Positions 11,650-21,929 are shown, counted from the stretch's first letter. The stretch: 64,000 nucleotides of DNA from JABABV01 sp965222755 (GCA_965222755.1 CBDCUK010000001.1:124001-188000), one strand, 5' to 3'. The notes: generated by a model not told the origin, from the letters alone. A program made the numbers and translations.

Positions 11650-12504
11650 ATGATTAAAAATCAGAAAATTGCGATAATAACAGATGCCGCTGCAGGGATT
11701 CATAAACTTAATTTATGAGATAGAGGAATATTCTTTCTACCAATCCATATTATGTTGGATGAAGAACAATTTAAAGATGGCGTTAATATAAACACTGTTG
11801 ATTTTTATAATAAAATGAAATTAACTAAAAAATATTCTACTTCTCAACCTGCACCCCAAGAAATTATTGATATATTTGAAGCGGCTTTGTCTGAAAATGA
11901 TTTTGCAATATATTTACCAATTTCAGACGGAGTATCTGGAACAGGGAATACAGCAAGAGCAATTGCAAGAAATAAATATCCGAACAGAGTTTTCATTCCT
12001 AAAAGCACTAGAATAATGAATGCTTTAAGTCACGAAGTTTTATATGCTAAAAGTTTGGTTGATAAATCACTTGATATTAAAACCGTTTTAAAAACTCTTG
12101 ATAAAAGAGAAAAAAACAATTTTGGTATTTTAGTACCAAATAATTTAACATACCTTAAAAGAGGTGGCAGAATAACTCCATTAGCAGCATCTTTGGGTAA
12201 CATATTAAAAATAGTACCATTAATTAAATGAGAAAACGGTATTCTTGACAAGGCAGGAAAAACAAGAACTCAAAGAAAAGCGATTAGTAAAGCAATAAAC
12301 TTAGTTTTAAACTATACTAAAAATAATATTAAAAAACCTTTTTATGTCATTAATCATTCTAATAACTTAGAATTAGCAACCGAGGTTTTTAAAAAACTAA
12401 GTGAAAACATTGACCACGGAGACATTGTAATTAATGATATGGCTCCTTGTATAGGTGTCCATGTTGGACCTGATGCATTTGGAGTAAGTGTTTTCGAAAA
12501 ATAA
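11650..12504 (+). CDS. DegV family fatty-acid-binding protein
   Basis: 284 residues with the DegV fold: N-terminal IAIITDAAAG (usually ITDSTAD), the central TSQPAPQE motif that contacts the lipid carboxylate, LPISDGVSGT and LKRGGRITPLAASLG, and the C-terminal IGVHVGPDAFG motif. In Firmicutes FakB/DegV proteins present fatty acids to a FakA kinase for phospholipid synthesis; acpP, plsC and acpS in this window fit exogenous fatty acid use. TGA codons (LWDRG, KWENG) are Trp. It is the only plus-strand gene in the region. Confidence 0.9.
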
Positions 12505-12522
12505 AAAATGGTAATAAAAAAA

Positions 12523-12597
12523 TGGCAGGGGTAACAGGACTCGAACCCACAACACTCAGATTTGAAGTCTGATGTTCTACCATTGAACTATACCCCT
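12523..12597 (-). tRNA. trnW: tRNA-Trp with UCA anticodon (reads UGA and UGG)
   Basis: 75 bases including an encoded CCA end. Acceptor stem AGGGGTA pairs with TACCCCT, discriminator G, T-loop GGTTCGAGTCC. The anticodon stem TCAGA/TCTGA encloses the loop CTTCAAA, giving anticodon UCA. This tRNA inserts Trp at UGA, the basis of genetic code 4, and agrees with the many in-frame TGA codons in this window. Confidence 0.97.
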
Positions 12598-12670
12598 AAC
12601 ATTTGTTGTCGTTTTTAAATTATCGACAACTAATATAATAACAAAAATAACACTTTATGTAAATAGTTTT

Positions 12671-12892
12671 TTACATTTTTGATTTAACTTCTTTGATGAA
12701 GTCAGAAACAGTTTTTAACTTAATAAGTCTTTCGTCTTCAAGGTGAACATTAAATTTATGTTCGGCTTCTATAACTAAATCAAGTAAGTCTAAAGAATCT
12801 ATTCCTAAATTTTTTAATTCTGTGCTTTTAGTCACTTCTTTACTATTTGTTTTTTCTTTAATAATATCAATAATTTGTTTTTCTAATTCCAT
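12671..12892 (-). CDS. acpP: Acyl carrier protein
   Basis: 73 residues. The phosphopantetheine attachment site is Ser33 in LGIDSLDLLDLV, followed by the acidic recognition helix. Acyl carrier protein supplies or accepts acyl chains in membrane lipid synthesis; AcpS, which adds the cofactor, is encoded at 35.0 kb. The start was moved to the ATG at 12892, since GAGGTGA lies nine bases before it. Its promoter region overlaps the 3' end of the neighbouring unknown gene. Confidence 0.93.
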   Translation of the reverse strand: MELEKQIIDIIKEKTNSKEVTKSTELKNLGIDSLDLLDLVIEAEHKFNVHLEDERLIKLKTVSDFIKEVKSKM

Positions 12893-12943
12893 TATAAAAA
12901 TCACCTCTTTAAAATTATATCATATAAGTTTTACGTATAATTA

Positions 12944-13387
12944 TTATATACTATTATTGTTAATAGTATATTTTTTATATATTATTTGTTCATCTTTATA
13001 ATGATCATAAATAATTTTTATATCAACTTCATTAGATTTCGGAAATGAGAAATAAAATCTTAAATCACCAGCATTAACATTTAACTTATATAGAACTGTT
13101 TTCATAAAGAATGCTTCAAATCTTTTATGATTAAAAGATAAGTGATTACCATTAATATATCAAGAATATAAATCTATTGTTTGATCAAAGTTAACGTTAT
13201 CTATATTATTAAAAATAGAACCTGAATTTGGCGGTAATGGCGGAGGACCCCAAGATGGATTGGGTTGAGTGTTTTTATGTTGACTAATAAGAATCGTTAC
13301 TGTTGTTCCGATTGCTGCTATTGGACCTAGTAATATCAATAAATAAATTTTATATTTTTTCTTTATATTTTCAAATAGTCTCTTCAT
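12944..13387 (-). CDS. Membrane-anchored protein with proline-rich linker, unknown
   Basis: 147 residues, not recognised. A basic start (MKRLFENIKKK) precedes one hydrophobic helix (about residues 14-34), then a Pro/Gly/Asn-rich linker (WGPPPLPPNSG) and a C-terminal part probably outside the cell. The TGA at 13160 is Trp. The ATG lies 38 bases inside the end of the upstream unknown gene, in another frame, so the two are probably coupled; only a weak ribosome binding site (AAGTGG) is present. No lipoprotein box is seen. Confidence 0.6.
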
Positions 13388-14477
13388 TTATAGGACCACT
13401 TAATATTTTATCTAGGTCTTTTAGTAAAAATAAAAATTTATCTTGATATTTTAGGTTCTTCGTATTTATGTTTTGGTGTTTAATATTATAAAGAGCATCT
13501 GGACCATTAATTATAGAATGTTGAACTTTTAGTTTATTTGTCATTGTAATTGATATATCAAATAAATTATTTTTTATTTTTATAATACTTTTTACTATTC
13601 CAACATGTTTTCCAGAATCTGGAGGTAATGCAATTCCATTAAATGTTGGCCCATCTGGATTAGTGCCTAATTTTATTTTGGCATTTTTTCAATCATAATA
13701 ACTTTTATTGCCGAAAGTTATTTTTGAATTTTGAGTATCATCATCTAAATATTTATTTTCAATATCATTTTTAATTACAATAGATGTGTTATCAAATATA
13801 AATTGTCCGGTTGCTGAAATTAAAAAATTATTAGGACTATTTATGTCGACGATGTTTTTTAATAATTGAGGATCATAAAAATTATCATTAGGAAATTTTA
13901 ATTTAATAATATAAAATTTATTACCAGAGATATCTTTATTTACTAAATCATACAAATATGGAATTTTTAAATCGTATTCATTATTTAATAAATCATCACT
14001 ATTTACACTTAAATCATAGTTATATTTCATGTTGTATTTATAAGTTTTTATAAAAGTTTTAGGATCATTTGCAGGATTAGTTGAATCTATATTAGCTATA
14101 AATATTGAAATTTTAAAATGATTAGCAAAACTAAGAGTTCCGTGAGTTAAATAATCATTTAGTAAAAAAATATTTTCTTTTATAAAAGAAACATGAGGAA
14201 TAAATACTTGAGCGTCATTAATATTTATATAAAAATTATAATAATATTTTATAAAAGGTTTTAAAACATCAGCAAAATCCTTAAATTGAATGTGAAATTC
14301 CGGATATTTTTGGTTGGTATTTTCAAAATCAATAAAAAAATGTTTAATTTGAATAGTTTTAGATGGATATGGTAAATCAACCTTTTTAAATAGAGGTTTT
14401 TTATATTGGATAGTATTTTGATAAAAATATGGTGTGCTTGGTGCTTGGTTAACGTGTGAAGATGTAAAAAAAATCAT
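13350..14477 (-). CDS. Unknown protein, 375 residues
   Basis: Not recognised. It is rich in Asn, Asp, Phe, Tyr and Ile, has no clear membrane helix or signal peptide, and contains many short beta-like alternating segments (IFIANIDST, FLISATGQFIF). A strong ribosome binding site (AGGAGG) stands before the ATG at 14477, but that site and the ATG lie in a potential hairpin. It is followed, with overlap, by a membrane-anchored gene, so the two products may act together. Composition suggests a lineage-specific or surface-associated protein; this is inference. Confidence 0.6.
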
Positions 14478-14516
14478 TAATTGCCTCCTATATATTAGAT
14501 ATATAGTAATTAATGA
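14474..14516 (-). promoter_or_regulatory. Hairpin over the ribosome binding site and start codon of the 375-residue gene
   Basis: In the minus-strand RNA, TCATTAATT (14508-14516) pairs with AATTAATGA (14474-14482, which holds the ATG), and CTATATAT pairs with ATATATAG (14488-14495 with 14499-14506) above it. The GGAGGC ribosome binding site falls in the asymmetric internal loop. It could limit translation initiation; AT-rich sequence makes chance pairing possible. Confidence 0.4.
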
Positions 14517-14524
14517 TTTTCCTT

Positions 14525-15979
14525 TTAAATTATTAATTCTCCATTTAAAGAAAATCTTTTTGCTTCAGTAATTTTAATTTTCACAATCTTTCCAATCACA
14601 TCATTAGAATCTGATTTAAAATTAACTACTTTTCATTGAGGAGAATATCCACTAAGAATATCTTTGTTTTTTTTCGAAACACCCTCAACTAAAACTTCAA
14701 CAGTTTCACCTAATCATTTTTCATTATTCTCTTTTGCATATTTTTGAACAAGTTTGTTTAATATTTGTAAATTAGCAGATTTTTCTGCCTCTGTTATAAC
14801 ATCTTTAAAACGTGATGCTGGTGTGTTTTCTCGCTTAGAATAAACGAAAGTATAAGCGTTGTCATATTTTACCTTATTATATAAATCAAGTGTTTCTTGG
14901 AACGTTTCTTTATCTTCACCAGGAAAACCCACTATTATGTCAGTAGAAATTGAAACTCGAGGAATTTCTTTTCTAATTTTAGAAATAATTTCCAAATATT
15001 CTTCCACAGTATTTTGACGCGCCATACGTCTTAATACTTTATTGCTTCCAGATTGAGCTGGTAAATGGATATAAGGCATAATATTTTGGTAATTAGCAAT
15101 TGTCATAATTAATTTATCAGTAAAGTTTCACGGATTAGAAGTTGTAAATCGCACACGATCAATTCCAGTTTTAGCAACTGCTTCTAAAAGATCTGAAAAT
15201 TTTTCATCAGTGTTTAGATCTTTAGCTCATGAATTAACATTCTGACCTAAAAGAGTAACCTCTTTATAACCATCTTTAACAAGTTGATCAACTTCTTTAA
15301 CAACATCTATTAAAGTTCGCGATCTTTCTTTACCTCTAGTATAAGGAACTATACAATAAGTACAAAAATGATCGCATCCAAACATAATATTAACAAAAGC
15401 TTTGATATTAGAGCGTCTTTTAACTGGTAAGTTTTCAATAACATCTCCTTCTTTTGATCAAACATTAACAACAGTGGTTTTTGAAAACATAGCACTCTCT
15501 AATAACTTTGGAAGTTCGTGAATATTATGTGTTCCAAAAATTAAATCTACTTCTGGGTGTTTTTCTAAAATTCGATTAACAACCCCTTCTTCTTGAGACA
15601 TACATCCAGCAATTCCAATAATAAAATCAGGACGATCTTTTTTCAATGGTTTTAACCAACCAATTTGTCCAAAAACTTTATTTTCGGCATTTTCACGAAT
15701 TGCACAAGTATTTAAAATAGAAACATCAGCAGCATTTATATCATCGATTCATTGATAACCTAAAGTTTCAAAAATCCCTCTCATCGACTCAGTATCTCGC
15801 TCGTTTGATTGACACCCATAAGTTCTGATGTGAAAAGTTTTACCAATACCAATACCAATCATATTTGTTGGTATTTCAAATGCATCATTAATAATTTGCG
15901 CTTTTTCATTACGTTTAGTAGCACTTTTGTAAGAAGGCTTTCTAAAAATCGACGCTACTTTTTTTTCTAAATTATTCAA
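14525..15979 (-). CDS. miaB: tRNA-2-methylthio-N6-dimethylallyladenosine synthase MiaB
   Basis: 484 residues. The N-terminal UPF0004 domain has its cysteines in RTYGCQSNERD, LNTCAIRENAEN and GIAGCMSQEE. The radical SAM motif is CDHFCTYC, followed by LGQNVNSW and the family segments HLPAQSGSNKVLRRM and STDIIVGFPGE; a TRAM domain closes the protein. It methylthiolates i6A37 of tRNAs reading UNN codons. Four pieces are joined through TGA Trp codons. The start is TTG at 15979 with AAGGGG nine bases upstream; no better in-frame ATG is present. Confidence 0.96.
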
Positions 15980-16076
15980 ATTAAAAACCCCTTATGATAA
16001 TTTTTTTAACTTTTATAATTATATCATTAATATGTAAAAAGACATAAAAAAAATAAAGAATTAACTTTATTTTAAA

Positions 16077-16874
16077 TTATCATTGCCCTTTTTGGTATGG
16101 TCTTTGCGGTGAAATAAAAATTCGTTTTAAACGAGAAACTTTAGTTCCACTAAATTCCATAATAAAACCACAAAGTTGTCCAGGTCCAAGAGCAGGGATG
16201 AAGCGTTTTGGCATTCCAGTTCTTAAACGATAGATCACAGCATCTAAATCTGCCCCAATAGCACTATTATAAGGTCCAGTCATTCCAACATCAGTTAAAA
16301 AGGCAGTTCCTTTAGGAAGTAGTCTTTCATCAGCTGTTTGAACATGAGTGTGTGTACCTAAAACAGCGCTAACTCTTCCATCGAACGCTGCTGCTAAAGC
16401 TATTTTTTCACTTGTTGCCTCAGCATGAATATCTACTATATGAATATCAGAAGTATCTTCTTCTAAAATATCTTCTAATTTTTTAAATGGATTATCTGAT
16501 AAATCAAACATAAATGTTCTTCCTAATAATGAAGTAACTCTGATTTTTGTTTTACCTACATTAAAAACAGCGCTTCCTCTACCAGGTTGATATGGATTTG
16601 AATTAGCCGGTCTTAATAGATCATCAACTTCATTAACTAAAGTTTTTGTATCGTCCCGAAATCAAGTGTGATTACCCAAAGTTATGCAATCAACATTAAG
16701 ATTTTTTAATTCAAAATATTCACTTTTTTTAATCCCTTTACCGCTAGTTGAAATGTTTTCAGCATTTACAATAGTAAAGTTAATTCCATAATCTTTTTGA
16801 ATGTTTGGTAAAAATCGTTTTAGCATTTTAAATCCTGTTTCGGCGTAAACATCGCCAATAAATAAAATTCTCAT
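16077..16874 (-). CDS. ymdB: YmdB-family metallophosphoesterase
   Basis: 265 residues, matching Bacillus YmdB (264). The metal-binding motifs are clear: ILFIGDVYAETG, NAENIS, LGNHTW, DIHAEATSEK and GTHTHVQTADER. Family members hydrolyse 2',3'-cyclic nucleotides and affect RNase Y activity and motility or biofilm choices. The ATG at 16874 (MRILFIGD) was chosen, with AAAGGAA upstream. The final codon before the stop is a TGA Trp. It lies 72 bases after recA's stop. Confidence 0.93.
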
Positions 16875-16945
16875 AACAATTCCTTTCAAAATATGTTTTT
16901 TTAATATAATAATTGATATTATAACAAAAAAACATTTCTATATGG

Positions 16946-17911
16946 TTATTTTTTTATTTTTAAAATAATTTCTTCTAATTTTTTAGGATGTTCTTTAAAT
17001 CATAATACTAGTTTTTCTTTCCCGGGTCCTATTTTATCATCACCATATTTATATCAACTACCATTTTGACTAATTATTTTTTCACTTAAAGCTAATCTTA
17101 TGTATTCTCGATTTTTTGATAAGCCACCTTTAAAAAATATTTCTAAGACAGTTTTTTTAAATGGTGGACTAATTTTATTTTTGACAACTTTAATTTTTGC
17201 CATTACACCAATAATCAATTCTTTTTGTATGATATTTTGCGATTTACGAACTTCGATTCTTTGTGAAGCATAAAACTTTAACGAACGCCCTCCAGGAGTG
17301 ATTTCAGGGTTACCAAAGACTACACCAACTTTTTCTCGTAATTGATTAATAAAAATCAATGTTACATTATTTTTACTAACCATACTATTTATTCTTCGGA
17401 GACCCTTAGACATTAATCTGGCTTGAAGCGCAATTGTATTGTTATGGATATCACCTTTTAATTCAACTTCCGGAATCAAAGCTGCTACCGAATCAATAAC
17501 AATTAATTGCACAGCTTGACTTTTGATTAAAGCTTCACAAATAGCAAAAACTTGCTCTCCACTGTCAGGTTGAGACATAATTAAACTATCAATATCAACA
17601 CCAATATTTTTGGAAAACTCTAAATCAAAAGCATTTTCAACATCAATAAAAGCGGCTTGGCCATTATTACTTTGTAAACTAGCAATTGCATGCAGTGCTA
17701 AAGTTGTTTTTCCAGATGACTCTGGGCCAAAAATTTCAACAATTCTTCCTTTAGGATATCCGCCACCTAAAATATTATCTAATAAGAAACTACCACTACT
17801 AATAGTTTCAGATTTTAAACCTTGATAATTACTACTAACATTAATAAATTCACTACCAAAATCTTTTTGCAATGCACTTATTAATGTTTTTAATTTATTA
17901 TTTTCTTTCAT
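16946..17911 (-). CDS. recA: Recombinase RecA
   Basis: 321 residues. Walker A is GPESSGKTT (62-70), followed by the MSQPDSGEQ region, Walker B in LIVIDSVAAL, and the DNA loop NQLREKVGVVFGNPEITPGGRSLKF (cut here to its ends: NQLREK and GGRSLKF). RecA pairs homologous strands and supports recombinational repair. The C-terminal acidic tail of longer RecA proteins is missing; the protein ends in a short Lys-rich stretch, giving about 25 fewer residues than usual. The TGA codons at 17054 and near 17000 are Trp. Confidence 0.96.
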
Positions 17912-17936
17912 ATTAATATCACCTATTAATTATATA

Positions 17937-17966
17937 TAAAAAAAAGGACTTTAATCCTTTTTTTAT
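17937..17966 (-). terminator. Terminator upstream of recA
   Basis: AAAAAGGATT pairs with AGTCCTTTTT around a short AT loop, with T tracts on both sides. On minus it ends the transcript of the preceding tail-anchored gene, so recA probably has its own promoter. Confidence 0.7.
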
Positions 17967-17984
17967 TTTAATAATATTAATAAA

Positions 17985-18383
17985 TTAAATTCATTCTGAA
18001 AATGGATTATTACCTTTAATGGCAGCTTCCACAATTGAAAATATACAAAATACTAGACATATTATAATAATTATTTTAATTAATAATATTTTAAAATCAT
18101 AACGATCAACCATTTCTGGATAACTTAAATTTTGAGAATTAATTTTTTTAACTTTTTTATGAGCTTTTTTCAAATGTTTTTTTGCTTTTTTCAAAGCTTT
18201 TTCTGATGCGTCTTTGTTTTGAGTTAGAGTTTTTAGTGATAAATTAGCAGTTGCTAATTTTTCATTATTAATTTTTGTTAAATGATTAATTTTTGCTTTA
18301 AATTTTGGAATCATTTTTTCATAATGTTTAGATTTTTTATCTTGTTTATTAAGTTTTTTTTCTGTTAATTTTAATTCTTCCAT
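17985..18383 (-). CDS. Coiled-coil protein with C-terminal membrane helix, unknown
   Basis: 132 residues, not recognised. The first 95 residues are highly charged and Lys-rich with heptad-like spacing, so a coiled coil is likely. One membrane helix follows (ILLIKIIIIICLVFCIFSIV), then a short tail. GAAAGG before its ATG overlaps the pgsA stop region. It belongs to the group of small tail-anchored proteins in this window. The TGA at 17991 is Trp and the stop is two codons later. Confidence 0.7.
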
Positions 18384-18402
18384 AGTTAGTTACCTTTCGA
18401 AA

Positions 18403-19047
18403 TTATTGTGTTTTAAGATTTTTAAAAATCTTTAATGTTTTTTGTAAATATTTTATTCCACTAATATAGCTACATAACAAACTGACCACAATCATAATAT
18501 TAAAATATCATATTCAGTTATTGTTTGATGTTATATTAAAAGTTGAAAAATTGAAATAATGATTCAGTGGGAATAAGAAAAATATTATTAATATCCCTAA
18601 TAATTGCGTTATTGTTTTTATCTTACCTCAAAGATCAGCAGGCATAATAACATTTTTACTAGCTAAAAGCATTCTTAATGAATTAACGATAATATCTCTG
18701 ATTACCATTAAAACAACAATTCATACAGGTACAATTCTTAAATATGCAAAAATAATTAAAACGCTATTAACTAAAATTTTATCAGCAATTGGGTCTAAAA
18801 TCTTTCCTAATGTAGTAATTAAATTATATTTTCTAGCAATATAACCATCTAAGAAATCAGTGAATGCAGATATTGTGAACAAGATCCCACTGATAAAAAA
18901 AACTACAGATGCTAAATGATTAAAATTATAATCAATTTGACTCACTCAGTTACTGTCATGATTTACAAATAACAATAATATTACAATTGGTAATAATAAG
19001 ATAATTCTAAAAATTGATAATTGGTTGGGAATGTTTAATTTCCTCAT
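18403..19047 (-). CDS. pgsA: CDP-diacylglycerol-glycerol-3-phosphate 3-phosphatidyltransferase
   Basis: 214 residues, a multi-span membrane enzyme making phosphatidylglycerol phosphate from CDP-diacylglycerol. The CDP-alcohol phosphotransferase motif is intact: D-FLDGYIARKYN-LITTLGKILDPIADK, that is DxxDGxxAR then GxxxDxxxD. The ATG at 19047 (MRKLNIPNQLS) lies 13 bases inside the end of the upstream DJ-1/PfpI gene, so coupling is likely. Several TGA Trp codons break the frame if read with the standard code. Confidence 0.93.
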
Positions 19048-19586
19048 ACGATTGCTCTTTTTAATTCGTTTACAGCCTCTTCATTTAATAAAGCTTCTAA
19101 TATTTTAAAAGTAAATTGGAATGCGCTACCAGGTCCGTTAGCCGTAATTAAATTCTTATCTACAACAACAGCGCTATCTTGGTAGTTTGGATGAGAAATT
19201 AATTCAGTTACTTCAGGATGACAAGTAAATTTATAATCTTCTAAAATATTCATTTTGTTTAAAATTTTTGGTGCAGCACAAATTGCCCCAATTATTTTAC
19301 TGCTAATTTTAATTTGTTCCTCGATAATTCCACAAAGTGAAATTGAATTTAATAATTCTTCCACTCCAGGACCACCAGGAATAATAAACGCATCATAACT
19401 ACGAGGGGTAACTTGTTTAATTGTTAAATGAGTTTTGAATTTTAAATGATATTTACTAGTTACTTTTGGTTTTGTTTTAACGCTTACTAAATCAACGTTT
19501 AAACCAGCACGTAATAATAAGTCATAAACTACGATTGTTTCGATATCTTCAAAATTATCACCAATAAATACTGCAACATTTTTCAT
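19035..19586 (-). CDS. DJ-1/PfpI family protein
   Basis: 183 residues with the family fold markers: FEDIETIV with the conserved Glu16, FIIPGGPG, and the nucleophile Cys103 in GAICAAPKIL; a conserved THE/HP region appears as FTCHPEV. DJ-1-type proteins act as glyoxalase/deglycase or chaperones; the exact activity cannot be told. It ends in a TGA Trp plus two codons. AGGAG precedes the ATG, and pgsA follows with overlap. Confidence 0.88.
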
Positions 19587-19637
19587 AAATACTCCTAATG
19601 TTCATAGTTTTAATTATCTAATTAAATTATAAACTTT

Positions 19638-20156
19638 TTAAAATTTAATTTCATCTCAAATTTTACGATATCTTTTTAAAACAGCTAAAAATTGTTCTTT
19701 GTTATCTTTATTGTCTTTAGTGAAATCTTCAACATAATTATCGACTATTTCTAATATTTCATGACATTTTTTATCTCAGCTATTAGATCTATTAGCAGAT
19801 AATTCTTTAAAAATCTCATTTAATTCTAATTCATTGACTTCTAACTTAATTGCTGTTGCAAATGATTTTGAAGTTTTTAAATTCTTGATTAAAATTTTTG
19901 ATTTATTAACAATATTACTCATTGGAACTTTACCAATTGATGGTTTGAACTCTTTTAAGTCTTTTTGTGTTAATTTGATAATAGCTGATAATTCCATCAT
20001 TAATTCATCTCGTTTGATATTAGCATCACTTGTTAATGAATTGTATTCTTGACGATTAATTTTCTTTTTCTTTTTATCTCTAATGCTAGTAACTAATAAA
20101 AATGCCAAAACACCTATTACTAAAATTAGCATTATGATTCATGAATGTGATCCCAT
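19638..20156 (-). CDS. Membrane-anchored helical protein, unknown
   Basis: 172 residues, not recognised. The start ATG at 20156 (MGSHSWIIM) is found by reading TGA as Trp; TTAGGAG stands before it. One N-terminal membrane helix (about residues 6-23) is followed by a basic KKKKK stretch and a helical body with Lys and Glu, so the body is probably cytoplasmic. It is cotranscribed with its neighbours on minus. Confidence 0.7.
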
Positions 20157-20182
20157 AAAATTTCTCCTAATTAATTAAATTT

Positions 20183-20446
20183 TTAATTTGATACTGATCA
20201 AAAAATCAATAACATCATTGAAATTACAGAAAATATTGTTACACTAACGTAAAATCATAATTTACGATTATGATTTTTTTTATTATTTAAAAAATTACGA
20301 TCATTAAATTCTAATTTCTGGTCTAAAAAAGATTTATTAATTTTATTTGTATTTTTAGTATTTATTTTTTGTTCGTTCATTATACTATCTTCTAAATAAG
20401 TAATTTTTTTTAAATCATGTTCGTTATTTGTATTTTTATTTTGCAT
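20183..20446 (-). CDS. Small tail-anchored protein, unknown
   Basis: 87 residues, not recognised. The first 60 residues are hydrophilic and Asn/Lys-rich; the last 24 (WFYVSVTIFSVISMMLLIFW) form one membrane helix, seen only when TGA is read as Trp. AGGTGAAA precedes the ATG. It resembles the other small single-span proteins of the window in design, not in sequence. Confidence 0.65.
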
Positions 20447-20538
20447 AGTTATTTCACCTAATATTAAGTAGACTATAAATGCTTTTTATATTAATTATAT
20501 TAATGCTTAATATTTAAAAATTATAACACATAAAAATA

Positions 20539-20570
20539 AAACAAAAAAGCACTTAGTGCTTTTTTGTTTT
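20539..20570 (-). terminator. rnpB terminator
   Basis: AAAACAAAAAAGCACT and its complement form a strong hairpin with T tracts, directly after the 3' end of rnpB on minus. The symmetry would let it work in both directions. Confidence 0.9.
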
Positions 20571-20944
20571 ACTTAATATTATATAAGCCGCGTTTTGTAT
20601 CCAATTATTTAAAATAATTGGCGTCAACCATTTATCTAAACTAATAAAATTAGTTTCCAAGAAAAGATTCATTTATCCGTTCTTGACTCCCCTACCATAA
20701 TTTGGGTTTCTCACTTGTGGGGTTTACCGCGTTTCAAGCTATTAATTTCTTAATAGTATCGTCTCTGTGGCACCTTAATAAATTAATGATCATATTTTAA
20801 AAACTTAGATCATTTATTTAGCCGTTAAATTTTGCAATCTACCTAAAGTTAATTCCTCTAGCACAAACATGATATTCATCTCAGAATATGTGAGCACGGA
20901 CTTTCCTCTACTAAAAAAGTAGCGATTGACCAAATATTAAGTAG
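20570..20944 (-). ncRNA. rnpB: RNase P RNA
   Basis: About 375 bases. The 5' part on minus has the universally conserved AGAGGAAAGTCCGTGCTC (P4 strand), and the 3' part has the P4 partner region, GAAACCCAAAT, and AAACGCGGCTTAT. The ends TACTTAATATT and AATATTAAGTA pair as P1, which fixes the boundaries. It is the catalytic RNA maturing tRNA 5' ends. TATAAT at 20946-20951 on minus sits at the right place for a -10. As in Bacillus, gpsB lies just upstream. Confidence 0.93.
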
Positions 20945-20995
20945 TATTATAATATCAAAAAATAATAAAAAAAACAAGTTTATTAACTTATTTCT

Positions 20996-21370
20996 TTATT
21001 CTTCAAAACTTTCTTCTTGAATTTTATTATCTTGTCCATTCATTGCTTCCTCTAAATTACTCAAGCGTTTTAAAATTTCTAAATTATTATAACCTTTATT
21101 ATCAAGATCTTTTAACTGCTCTTTTAATAATTTATTAGCCATTTCTAAATTAGTTATTTTATTTTGTAAATTATCAATAATGCTTAAATTAGTATCATTA
21201 TCAAAGTTGATTTGTTCAAACATTTCATTTTTATTTTTATAATCTAAAATAATCTCATCTAAAAAATAATCAACATCAGTAGTGTTATAACCAGGCATGC
21301 TGATAACAAAATCTTGATTCAAAATTTTTTTATAATCAAATTTATCATTTTTATTAGTATTAATCTTCAT
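20996..21370 (-). CDS. gpsB: Cell division protein GpsB (DivIVA-like)
   Basis: 124 residues. The N-terminal lipid-binding segment matches GpsB/DivIVA: KKILNQDFVISMPGYNTTDVDYFLDEIILDY (key features: GYNTTDVDYFLD). A coiled coil and an acidic end follow. In Bacillus GpsB moves penicillin-binding proteins between septum and side wall; a wall-less cell must use it otherwise, perhaps at the divisome. Two in-frame ATGs and two GTGs cluster at the start; I chose ATG 21370. The gpsB-recU-dnaD-rnpB neighbourhood is conserved with Bacillus. Confidence 0.85.
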   Translation of the reverse strand: MKINTNKNDKFDYKKILNQDFVISMPGYNTTDVDYFLDEIILDYKNKNEMFEQINFDNDTNLSIIDNLQNKITNLEMANKLLKEQLKDLDNKGYNNLEILKRLSNLEEAMNGQDNKIQEESFEE

Positions 21371-21384
21371 CACCATCACTTTAA

Positions 21385-21432
21385 TGTGTTATTATTGATT
21401 TTAATTACAATATTTGACTATATAATAACACA
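21385..21432. promoter_or_regulatory. 11-bp inverted repeat in the gpsB/recU divergent region
   Basis: TGTGTTATTAT at 21385-21395 is the exact reverse complement of ATAATAACACA at 21422-21432, 26 bases apart. The right arm lies within the spacer of the recU promoter, so a bound protein could block recU transcription. Confidence 0.45.
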
Positions 21433-21442
21433 TTTATATCAT
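21414..21442 (+). promoter_or_regulatory. recU promoter
   Basis: TTGACT at 21414-21419 and TATCAT at 21437-21442 are 17 bases apart. The recU ATG at 21465 follows a short leader with AAAGGCGG. Confidence 0.7.
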
Positions 21443-21464
21443 TTTAAAACGAAAAGGCGGTATT

Positions 21465-21929
21465 ATGAAGAATTATGGAAGATATTTTGAATTACTGATT
21501 AAAAAAACTTTTAGTTTTATTAATGAAGAGAAAAAAGGATATTTTTTTAAATTTGATTTGCCGTTAATAAACATTTCCAAAAATAGTAAAATCAGTCGTG
21601 GAATTAAAGGTAATCTTGATTATTATGGAGTAATTAAAGGAAACTTTATTGCTATTGAAGTAAAAAGCATTAGCAATCGTGATTATTTAAGTAAACAAAG
21701 TTTTACGAAAGAGCAACTTATTAAAATTGTTGACTTAATTAATTTGCAGGCTCAAGTTTATGTTTTTGTTTATTTTGTAATTATGGAAAAATATATTATT
21801 ATAAAAGGTCAAAAAATTATTGAATTATTTAATAAAAGTTCAAAAATAGTTATTAATGAACTACTAAAACATGGTCATGATAGCCAAATCATTTATCCTG
21901 GTATTTTAGATCTCAGTTTCATCTTTTAA
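21465..21929 (+). CDS. recU: Holliday junction resolvase RecU
   Basis: 154 residues, shorter than Bacillus RecU (206) because an N-terminal extension is missing. The family features are YGRYFELLIKKT, RGIKGNLDYYGV with the catalytic Asp, and FIAIEVKSIS with the Glu-x-Lys pair. RecU cuts four-way junctions together with RuvAB and modulates RecA, encoded at 17 kb. It stands alone on plus, and its last 24 bases overlap the end of the convergent dnaD gene. Read with no internal TGA. Confidence 0.9.
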   Translation: MKNYGRYFELLIKKTFSFINEEKKGYFFKFDLPLINISKNSKISRGIKGNLDYYGVIKGNFIAIEVKSISNRDYLSKQSFTKEQLIKIVDLINLQAQVYVFVYFVIMEKYIIIKGQKIIELFNKSSKIVINELLKHGHDSQIIYPGILDLSFIF

